Below, one piece after another: positions 1 through 7,401 of a DNA stretch of 11,371 bases; the first letter of the stretch is position 1, and every line of letters starts with the position of its first letter. This DNA comes from Isohypsibius dastychi. Its lineage: Eukaryota > Tardigrada > Eutardigrada > Parachela > Isohypsibiidae. The stretch is taken from contig JAQIWT010001316.1 in the NCBI GenBank assembly GCA_034696485.1, positions 1-11,371 on the forward strand, given 5' to 3'. Made by a program: the position numbers and the translations under genes. The notes under the pieces were generated by a model. It saw only the letters and a program-made list of their open reading frames with translations, did no database searches and was not told where the DNA came from.

Positions 1-831
1 TCCAACACTGCGGCTTTGTTTTTTCCTTTTGCTTTCTTGATCATGGAGTACGCAAGGTCAATCATTTGTTCGGCTGCGTCGAAACTTCCGGTCTTCTGAT
101 ACAATCCAGCCAGCATGGAGACACACCTTTCCTCGTCTTCATTCAAATTGTGCCCCTGCACTGTCTTTCGCGCCCGCAACACAGATTCGATGGCTTCTTT
201 CACGTGTCCACATAATTCCGAAACAATCCCGAGATTCAGATATAGACGACCTATCATCGCCGCATATTCATCCGGTTCTGAAAAACAAACCCAAATGAAA
301 ACCGACTTGGACACAGCAGTAAAATGAATCCATGATTCTGGATTCAGCGTTAAGCTTACCTCCTTTTAAAGTATCTTTCAAAGTTTGCCCAACACGAAGA
401 GATGCATTGAAGGCTTCTTCGGCTTTCTTGAGAGTTTCCCGGTTATCTTCTTCCACTCCAGCCTGACAAAGCAGAGTCCGCCCAATTGTTGCATAAGCTC
501 GCTGCTCTTCCACCGCATTTTTCAGCTTCTGCGATAGAGTCAAATGACGCTGCTGAAACTGCAGGGCTTCATCAAAACTGTCCAGAGCGCAATGACACTC
601 TCCAATCTTGCGGCTAGCAATCGCGATCCCAAGTAAATCTCCTGTTTTCTGGCACATTTCAAGTTCCGTTTCATGTTCACTAATGGCATCTTCATGGCGT
701 TCATCTTGCATCAATAAAGCTCCCAGATAATTGCAAATATTTGCCACTTCCTTGTAGTTTCCTTTCAAAAGATTTGCTTGCTTATCTCGGGAAAGCTTTT
801 CGATTTCTGAGCTCCTGTTCCTTCCAGCCAT
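1..831 (-). CDS. TONSL: Tonsoku-like protein, N-terminal TPR region (partial, 5' end of gene)
   Basis: Two exons on the minus strand: exon 1 runs 831 to 360 and exon 2 runs 277 to beyond base 1. The 82-bp intron (359-278) has GTAAGC at its donor and TTTTTCAG at its acceptor. The start is the ATG at 831-829 (MAGRNRSSEIEKLS); the open frame extends upstream only through a non-ATG codon. About 249 residues are visible, all helical TPR-type repeats. IASRKIGECH, QRAYATIGRTLL and GRLYLNLGI match the TPR region of animal TONSL as I remember it (AHRKIGE, QRAWATIGRT, TRLYLNLG), in the same order and spacing. Known for the family: TONSL pairs with MMS22L, reads newly made histone H4 through ankyrin repeats, and helps RAD51 load at damaged forks. 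The ankyrin, ubiquitin-like and LRR parts would lie left of the window. The gene is divergent from TELO2. Identity is fairly sure; the exon boundary is clear. Confidence 0.9.
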
Positions 832-847
832 GTCACGATTTTTCAAT

Positions 848-992
848 CTACAGCACGTTCAATACAGCGATAACCCGAGAGGTAAGCACGCTGAAGTGAA
901 GTCCACTTAAAATATTTCCAGAAACAACGTGGACGAATAGATTCTTCTGAATCACCTTCGATGTACTTGTAAATGAAGCTACAGCGCGTTCA
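848..992. repeat. Pair of 14-bp direct repeats in the divergent promoter
   Basis: CTACAGCACGTTCA at 848-861 and CTACAGCGCGTTCA at 979-992 agree at 13 of 14 bases and start 131 bp apart. The first copy lies 17 bp upstream of the TONSL start codon. They could be binding sites for one factor acting on the TONSL side; no known motif is claimed. Confidence 0.45.
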
Positions 993-1353
993 GCCAAAAG
1001 ATCAAGATGAGCACCTTAAAGGTACAATTTCATACGAACGTGCAAGATAAATGGTTGCAGATGATTTGGATAACGGGTTATGGATATGGACGAGCAAATG
1101 CGGCCACCGTAATCACGAAGAATCGGAAAATTCTGAACAGATCAAAATCAAATCCGATCAGAAATTTCAGAAATGTTCTGCTTGTGAAAAGAGAGTTGAT
1201 TGTTTTGCGTGGTCTTGCGAGATTAGTTTGTCCTGTGTAGTGTACAGGCTCAGTCCGATCTGGTGACACAAACGGTACTCGCACTCGCGTGCTGCCTCTT
1301 TGTTTTCGTTTCTGTCTTTGGTTTAAAATTTGATCGTATTCCGCAGCGCATCC

Positions 1354-1367
1354 GGAGTCCGGACTCC
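1354..1367. repeat. Perfect 14-bp palindrome before the TELO2 start
   Basis: GGAGTCCGGACTCC reads the same on both strands. It ends 19 bp upstream of the TELO2 ATG at 1387, so it is probably in the 5' UTR or core promoter. It could be a dimeric factor site or, in RNA, a short self-complementary element. Confidence 0.6.
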
Positions 1368-1386
1368 AGAACAGATCTTCGCCTTC

Positions 1387-4300
1387 ATGGACCATCCAAA
1401 CGGATCTGCTTTTGGTATCTTGGAAAAACTCGAGTCGACAGATTCTGTTTCGGAGATCAACGTGGCTTTAGAGGAATTGTGTGTGTTGTTGGATGAAACT
1501 GAATCGGACAAAGACGTTTTGCAAATCATATCGAATTCAGTTGTTGGATCTCTGCTGCGGAAGAAGAGAGCAGAATGGTTTCTCCACTCAAAAATAAATC
1601 AGAGGCTTCGAAGGTTCTTGTCGCTGGCAGATCCCGAAGAGTCTATCCAGCTACTTCTTGACTTCGCAAAAGGAAGCTCAACGTAAGAACCGGAAATATC
1701 CTAAAGAATATGCTAAATATATACATCTTTTCTCTAGCGGAAATTCCCGAGGTCCAGTCGCAGTGGAAATTGTTAAGTTTTACGTAGACACTGTTATCGG
1801 AAATGTTCTGCTTGAAGCGCATGCTGACTCGTCGGCGGAAAACGCTCGAACTTTTATCCAGCTGCTTACAAGTATTCCCGATCATATTTCCTTCCTTGCT
1901 AGCGAATTGAAAGCGTGAGACATTTGATTGTTAAGCCATTTTTTGTTGGATGATTCGCGTATGTTTTTGCAGGTACGATCTGCTGCCCTCAAAATTCTAT
2001 CCAAAAATTCTTGACCATGTCAAGAAATCTTTGTTGAAAGTGTACGAGCTCATCAAAGCTGTGACTCCGGCATCTCTGGTGTTTCATGGACTGCTTCTTG
2101 GACGATTGGGATCGATTGGCCAGGCGGATATGGTTGCGACGCGGATAATACTGCCGTTCCTGCAAAAAGCACAAGATGACTTCGTCTGGCGGCGAATATC
2201 CCAGACGCTTTTCAAAAATATTCCAGCTGTTTCACAGGAGACTATTTTGAAAAGCGTTCTTTGCAATTTGGAGCGTGGAATCTCGCTGACGTGTTTGCTG
2301 GGTTTCGACATCCTGAACTCGCGAGTGAACCACTTTCTCATGCATAAAGTATTTTTCAACTGGATAATTCCGGTTGATAAGGAGGTATAGTATATTGCGC
2401 TCAGCATCCCCCATCTGCAAGACCTTTTATTAGCGATTGCTTTTTAGGTATCTGTTTTTCGGGCAGCATTCTCCTTTGTGTGTGAAACCGATGGAAGCGG
2501 TGAGCGCTTCAAGCAAGTAAGCTCTATTGACCTTTTGGGTGAAATTATTTCCCATGTATTGTTTATCCGAGATGTTTTTCAAAACGGCTTCTTCTAGGTT
2601 GCAAATGAAATCTTCGTTATCTGGTCACAGGGATGTTCTCAGAAATATATGGCTGACAGGTTTGAATTCGCTCTGACGAAAGCTGTTCTAATCGCGCTCG
2701 GTATTTTGCGGGAATGTTTGCCAGCTGATGTGAGCCAGAATAATAGTAAGCGGATTAATTTGGGATACCGTGATCGGATGTGTTATGTATCAAGTTTTGT
2801 AGAGACGGTATCTGTTCTTTTGCCTGGTGTTGCAAAGCGACTATCATCGGCGGAAACCGTTGTGAGATGGAATGGGATGATAGTTGGCGAAGCGGTGACC
2901 ACCTTGACGGAAATCGCTGGAGCCATGAAGTTTGACGTAATTATGCGAGATTCTTTCTGTCTAAGGTAACAAATTTTCTTCCAGTATCCTTCAAACGAAA
3001 TTACGAGGGAGCTACAAGATTTGATTCACTGTGTACCTTCGGCTGATCAAGGTGACTCTTGCATAAAAAAACCGACTTGGATCATGAAGGTGGCAATAGC
3101 AACAAGTGACACCGAGATTGAGCCGACGGCAGAAATCGCTCCGAAATTGTCTTCCGAAGAGCAAACCATCGACAGCGACGACGATCTTCCGGCATGCGAA
3201 GGAGCGGACGATGAGTCGAATCATAAACTATCACTGGCTAAACCGCGCTATTTACAAGAATGCTATGAGGGTAAAGGTTATCCCCCGTCAGCTCAAATTA
3301 TATTTCGACAACCATTTATTTCAGGGTTACTTAAACGTGACGATATCCCTCGTAGAAGAATCAGTCTGCTATCACTAAAAGAACTGGTCGTTTTACACCT
3401 GGAAACTGCTGAACAAGTAATGTGTTAACATAGTATAATTCCATTATTGTGTTGAATATTTTTCTCTTATTTAGCTTTGTGAAGACCTGTGCAAGGTGCT
3501 TCTTGGAATGGAACTGGAAGGATCCATGCGAGATTTGAACGACACCCGCATCGAGTGCTTGGTGTGCCTTACGGTGAACTTTCCAAAATTGACCGGAGCC
3601 TTCTTCGGTAAAGAAGCTCGGCTGAGTGGCTATGGACTCGGTACGCGGCTGGAAATATTGAAGGTTTGTTTCGGGTGATAAGCTACGTTGAAAACTGCTT
3701 CACAATACAAACTATGTTCATTGTGTAGATAATTAGAACTGCCGTGACGGAGATCGCGAATCCGAATTTCAACAACCAGCCAGTTTTGCCGGTCGATGTT
3801 GACCGAACAGTTGTTGCATCTGGTCTTTCCTGCAAAACGAAGATGCGCTCTCTTTCAGTAAGAAGCTTTTGACATAGCTCGTTGATCGGTCGTTTTCATG
3901 CAGTGTGAAAAGTATTTTTCTTCTCCAGAAATCAAAGAAATTGGAGCCTACCCGCAGTCGGTTGGTCAACGTGGCAAAATGCTTCATTCTACCTTTGTTG
4001 CGCGATCCGGTACATTCTTCGAAAAAAGGGCAATTTGGAATATTGGAGATGGAGGATGCGTTAATTCTAAGCCATCTAATTAACACGATGAGCGTTGTGA
4101 TTCTGTTTGCCAAGGATATGCCAGATACCGCTGCCTTGGCCGTACAGGTTCTGGAATTCGCTTGGGATGCTAGAACGCATCCCGATCCGTAAGCATTAAT
4201 TATAAAACAAAGCACCCGGTGACCTTCCGGGTGGCTTGTGACTTCCATTGAATTTATTTTTACAGAACCGTAAAACATGCAGTTTTGATGTGTATACGCG

Positions 4301-4817
4301 TTGTGGTGCAGACTGTGAAATTTGAATATCTCCCACAATGGACGGAAAAATTGTTCGAGGAACTGGCAGGCTTTGCAACAGGTAAATAATCAATGCTAAA
4401 CGGAGAAATATTAAAATATTCGGAATATTACCGGATTTTCACAGAGCCAACAGAGTTCCGGAAATTCAGATTTTCAGTTTGTTCTCTGATCTTTAACGAA
4501 AAATTTACTTCATGTCTGCGGAATTGACAGCTGGCTTGCAAAAAGTTGTACCCGAATAACTCGCGAAAGCCTGAATACAGTCATCACCAAGTCAGCATCG
4601 TTCAACCCACTTTACTTTTACAGGTATTTCAAGGTACGACGAACACAGCAATTCAGTAGACATGGCAGCTGAAATTCAGGATACTCTGGATAAATCAACC
4701 GCAAATTTACTCACGCACACAGTCGCCCAACAATATGCTCAATCTTCCGCAAAATCGCTAACTCTTCAGGATGTGAAAGATTTCGCTAGGTCGACTCAAA
4801 ATATTTCTTTTCGGTGA
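1387..4817 (+). CDS. TELO2: Telomere length regulation protein TEL2 homologue (TTT complex), 12-exon model
   Basis: Exons: 1387-1682, 1738-1914, 1973-2384, 2448-2516, 2598-2936, 2985-3270, 3325-3416, 3475-3663, 3729-3857, 3929-4188, 4266-4381, 4624-4817. All junctions are GT-AG and in phase; the model gives 852 residues, and human TELO2 is about 840. The first ATG in the frame is 1387. Matches to the remembered family include VVRWNGMIVGEAV (human VRRLGMIVAEVV), MKFDYPSNEI at the exon 5/6 junction (LKFQYEEDEL), an acidic DSDDD at residues 494-498 followed by PRYLQECYEGLLKRDDI, the GLGTRLEIL stretch, SCKTKMRSLSKS (RSKTQRLSKG), and the VLEFAWDARTHPD helix. Known role: with TTI1 and TTI2 it stabilises ATM, ATR, mTOR and other PIKKs with HSP90/R2TP. 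Exons 1-11 are well supported; exon 12 (residues 789-852) has no TELO2 similarity I recognise and may be wrong. The gene is divergent from TONSL and convergent with NDUFA6. Confidence 0.88.
4213..4233. repeat. 7-bp inverted repeat inside TELO2 intron 10
   Basis: CACCCGG (4213-4219) and CCGGGTG (4227-4233) are exact reverse complements around a 7-base loop. They lie in the 77-bp intron 4189-4265, between the donor and the acceptor tract. In the pre-mRNA this could fold into a short GC-rich stem. A chance origin is possible. Confidence 0.5.
4624..4817 (+). other. Terminal TELO2 exon, or exon of a separate small histone-fold-like gene
   Basis: After a good acceptor (TTACTTTTACAG at 4612-4623) an open frame of 63 codons runs to TGA at 4815-4817 and joins TELO2 exon 11 in phase. 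It holds an amphipathic stretch followed by YAQSSAKSLTLQDVKDFARS. That order, a long helix with FA/YA, a short loop, then a DV-initiated helix, recalls the second half of a histone fold. The nearest remembered case is CENP-S/MHF1 (TTINTEDVKLLARRS). No first histone-fold helix is evident upstream, although an ATG at 4512 opens a 15-codon frame. Assignment is open. Confidence 0.3.
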
Positions 4818-4832
4818 TACATGGGTCTCAGA

Positions 4833-5352
4833 TCAGCTCTGCCCGTCCAGAAATTTGGAGAGGAAGTTTGTAGGCTTCTTTTCTTGGGTATCTCTAAAGT
4901 AAGCCATGAAGTGCGTTTTTTGTTTCCAGACTTCCAGGGTTTCACGCAATTCCATTTGCCCCTGTGAGAACTCTTTAGTAAAAATGAGCATGGAACCCCG
5001 ACATTTTCTGCACTCGTACCTTTGCAATAATCATATCGATGACACGAAGATCTTTGATATTTTTGTTCGCAATGAAGATTTCCTTCAGTCTTGCGCGACA
5101 CTTCGGAAGATCAACAGGCACATCGAAATCCATGACTGTGAACACAAGATATATGTTAGCTGAATCACGGTTAAAACTCACGATCGTAGCATGGAATAAT
5201 AACATACGAATATAGGGAAGTTGGCGATACCATGAACGATACAAATTCAAAGCACGTCTTCTGGCTTGCTCCTTCGTTGTTGATAGGGCTGCTGGAACCT
5301 CTCTGACCCCGCCGGATCGTACCATTGTTCCTGCAATCCTTCCCACAGACAT
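4833..5352 (-). CDS. NDUFA6: NADH:ubiquinone oxidoreductase subunit A6 (complex I, LYR-motif protein)
   Basis: Three exons on the minus strand: 5352-5208, 5135-5020 and 4961-4833, with introns of 72 and 58 bp. The product is 129 residues; human NDUFA6 is about the same size. The N-terminal LYR motif is at residues 37-39 within ALNLYRSWYRQLP, next to RRR. The C-terminal WKQKTHFM (99-106) and NFLSKF closely match the human protein (WKQRTHVM, DFLSKF). Known role: an accessory subunit on the matrix side of mitochondrial complex I that binds the acyl carrier protein NDUFAB1 through its LYR fold. The first ATG at 5352 is chosen; a second ATG at codon 10 is possible. The stop lies about 15 bp beyond the TELO2 stop on the opposite strand, so the two 3' UTRs must overlap if exon 12 of TELO2 is real. 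No canonical AATAAA is visible downstream. Confidence 0.93.
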
Positions 5353-5476
5353 TATTCAGGCGGTCTTACCTCAACCTCGTTATACAACAACGTAAAGCCA
5401 GAATACTGTACAACCAAAAGTAGAAAACTGGAAAGGGAAGCCTTCGATGGGTTTTGTTGTGGTTTTGCCAACTGGT

Positions 5477-5489
5477 GGGGGGGGGGGGG
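5477..5489 (+). repeat. Homopolymer run of 13 G
   Basis: Thirteen consecutive G on the plus strand (C on the NDUFA6 sense strand), about 125 bp upstream of the NDUFA6 start codon. The length of such runs is often miscalled and polymorphic. It could affect nucleosome placement or form unusual structure; function is not shown. Confidence 0.85.
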
Positions 5490-5789
5490 CATTCGTTTCG
5501 TTAGTTGCTTTGCGTACCTAGATGCTACGTGCATGCGTACGTAAACTAGTCCGTGCGTAAACATGAATCACGCGAGACAGTCATGTCGGGGGGTCTGTCT
5601 CAGGGTCACAAACAAGGGGTCGGCGACCTTTGGACCGTCCTGTCTACGAATTTGATTGTGATACGCAGAAAGAACCGTTTTGTCTCAAATCATTTTCATC
5701 GTTCCAAGCGGCAGTTCCGGAATCTGATTTCGTGTCTTTTGAAGATCCAGTTGTCTGCTGTTGATTTCGTGAGCTTCGGCATAGACACT

Positions 5790-5840
5790 TGACTAAATTT
5801 CGTTTTATGTGTAAAACTTGAGCGCCAGTGACTAAATTTC
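5790..5840 (+). repeat. Perfect 12-bp direct repeat upstream of HDHD2
   Basis: TGACTAAATTTC occurs exactly at 5790-5801 and again at 5829-5840, start points 39 bp apart, with the second copy 27 bp before the HDHD2 ATG. TGACTAA resembles a bZIP (AP-1 type) half of TGACTCA. Tandem copies this close to the start suggest a core promoter element. Confidence 0.6.
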
Positions 5841-5867
5841 AACGCGAAACTTTCCTAATTCCGCACG

Positions 5868-7042
5868 ATGTCGTCGGAGCACTCTGACCAGTAAGTACTA
5901 CGAAACATGTTTTTAGAATTCGGTTTTCGGTAATGTTGTCAATTTTGGTTTAGTTCACCCATTTCGCCAAGTAACGGTGATATGCGTCATGTTCATCATC
6001 CTATTCGAAGTGCTCATCCTCATCGTCATACCAGGACAACTCGCTTTTGTATGGCCTTGGTAGATCTGAGTGGGACTGTTCACGTCGAAGACCAGATCAT
6101 TCCCGGAGCCATTGCCGCGATAGACCGTCTTCGAGCTTCCGGAATGCCTGTCCGTTTTGTGACAAATACCACCAAAGAGTCAAAAAGAATGCTGCACCAA
6201 AGACTGCTCTCGTTAGGATTTCATATCAGTCTTGATGAAATATTTACTTCTCTCACAGCAGCACGAAAGATCCTTGAGGCGAAAAAATGGAGGCCGTGGC
6301 TTCTTGTATCGGATGAGGCGATGGAAGATTTTGAAGGCCTGCCTACGAATGATCCGAATGCCGTTGTCGTTGGACTGGCTCCGGAAAAGCTGACCTATGA
6401 GAATATGAATCGAGCTTTCAACATGGTATTTAACGAGGGAGCACATTTGGTGGCCATTCATAAGTCCAGGTTGGTGACGGTAGCTCTAGAAATTTTTCCA
6501 CTACACTTACCGAAATTTGAAAAGTGAAGATTCGTAACGAAAGCATGAACGGCTGCGCGCCGGTGTCTTGGGCCGAAGTTGAATAAGAACCACGAATTAG
6601 CGAGGTTCTGAGTGTTGATTTCTTCTGTTCCAGGTATTATCAGACGAAACATGGACTTGCGCTCGGACCTGGAGCATTTGTGACAGGCTTGGAATATGCA
6701 TGTGATCATAAAGGTGAGTCGCTTCTCGTCTTGCATTTTGTCGCTTCTCGCATTTTGTACTATCGAAATGTTTTCTTAGCACAAGTGGTCGGAAAGCCGG
6801 ATTCAGCGTTTTTCTTGTCGGCGATTCCTGGATTTCTGAGCACACACAAACTGAGTGAGATCGTCATGATCGGCGACGATGTCAGGGATGATTGTTATGG
6901 CGCCATTAAAGCTGGGCTTTCCGCGATTCTGGTGAAGACTGGAAAATATACTAATGGAGACGAAAACAAAATTGATCCAAAGCCAACTTTCGTGGCCAAA
7001 AATATCTCAGAGGCAGTGGACTACATTTTGGAGGATATGTGA
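5868..7042 (+). CDS. HDHD2: Haloacid dehalogenase-like hydrolase domain-containing protein 2
   Basis: Four exons: 5868-5890, 5954-6469, 6634-6713 and 6780-7042; all in phase, 293 residues (human 259). The core is strongly conserved: ALVDLSGT at residues 42-49, RFVTNTTKESK, DEIFTSLTAAR, DPNAVVVGLAPE, HGLALGPGAFVTGLEYA, VVGKP with the motif III lysine at 212, MIGDDVRDD at 236-244 and ILVKTGKY. As in known HDHD2, HAD motif I is DLS rather than DxD, so the usual second aspartate is missing; substrate is not known with certainty. The protein carries about 32 extra N-terminal residues with eight histidines in the first 33. Start choice is uncertain: ATG 5868 needs exon 1, whereas in-frame ATGs at 5982 and 6051 lie in exon 2 and the last gives nearly the human N-terminus. 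Intron 2 is longer (164 bp) with a weaker GTTGGT donor. Confidence 0.94.
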
Positions 7043-7189
7043 TCGTCTTTTTTCGCACTTCTGATCTGACGCACTTGATCGAGGCTTTTAGACTAACCGG
7101 CTCCCCTGGTGGTTTTTTCTTCTTGAAGCTGGAGAAGCAATTTTTTTATCGAAAATGTTTAACGCCCATGCTACCACTAAATATTCGGC

Positions 7190-7195
7190 AATAAA
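7190..7195 (+). terminator. Polyadenylation signal of HDHD2
   Basis: A canonical AATAAA lies about 148 bp after the HDHD2 stop codon and before the next gene on the same strand. It is the clearest poly(A) signal in the window. Confidence 0.7.
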
Positions 7196-7401
7196 ATTAC
7201 GTTTTTTCGTGGTCACGTCTTGCGGACTCGTATTCAACCTCGGACTGTGGCGTACGCACGTCAGGCCTGAAACCGGGGGGCGGGGGGATGAATTTTGTCC
7301 TTACATGGCCCTGGCATGGCAGATCCAGCTGGCGAAATAAATATGGAATGTGTGGTTGGAGTTGGAGTTCGGACGAGCGGAAACAAAGGGGCGAATTTGT
7401 T
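7196..7401 (+). promoter_or_regulatory. Short gap and likely promoter of the HP1-like gene, with G-rich motif
   Basis: About 206 bp lie between the HDHD2 poly(A) signal and the chosen start of the next gene. It contains the 10-bp palindrome TCAGGCCTGA (7261-7270), followed closely by GGGGGGCGGGGGG (7275-7287), a GC-box or potential G-quadruplex motif. Just after it an in-frame ATG at 7288 would add 38 residues to the next protein; the added residues are tryptophan-rich and look non-coding. Confidence 0.45.

Larger units (their letters stand above)
832..1386. promoter_or_regulatory. Divergent intergenic region between TONSL and TELO2
   Basis: About 555 bp separate the two start codons, so this stretch must hold both promoters and both 5' UTRs. 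I see no convincing TATA box at either end. It contains a 14-bp motif repeated with one mismatch (848-861 and 979-992) and a perfect 14-bp palindrome just before the TELO2 start. Open frames crossing it, such as 1007-1240 and 1078-1395, have no recognisable protein and are probably chance. Confidence 0.6.
5353..5867. promoter_or_regulatory. Head-to-head intergenic region between NDUFA6 and HDHD2
   Basis: These 515 bp hold both promoters. Visible elements are a 13-G run (5477-5489) and a 6-G run (5588-5593); an alternating purine-pyrimidine stretch around 5527-5542 containing GTGCATGCGT, which differs from the NRF-1 type core GCGCATGCGC at two positions; two near copies of a GT(A/G)CGTAAAC motif (5537-5546 and 5553-5562, approximate); and a perfect 12-bp direct repeat near HDHD2. 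Open frames here (5352-5564 minus, 5553-5792 plus) match nothing I know. Confidence 0.55.

Noticed and set aside
115-327. Plus-strand 70-residue open frame at the left edge
   Set aside because: It is the antisense shadow of TONSL exon 2, which has clear TPR similarity on the minus strand.
1007-1395. Overlapping open frames on both strands in the TONSL/TELO2 gap
   Set aside because: They overlap each other, show low-complexity or arbitrary composition, and resemble no family; the region is better explained as a promoter.
3769-4338. 189-residue minus-strand open frame
   Set aside because: It is antisense to TELO2 exons 9-11 and their introns, which have supported splice sites and family similarity; its protein resembles nothing known.
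5553-5792. 79-residue plus-strand frame upstream of HDHD2
   Set aside because: No similarity and no matching splice context; it lies in the promoter region.
7288-7401. N-terminal extension of the HP1-like protein from ATG 7288
   Set aside because: The 38 added residues are tryptophan-rich and unlike the domain, and directly follow the G-rich element; the ATG at 7402 is the simpler start.
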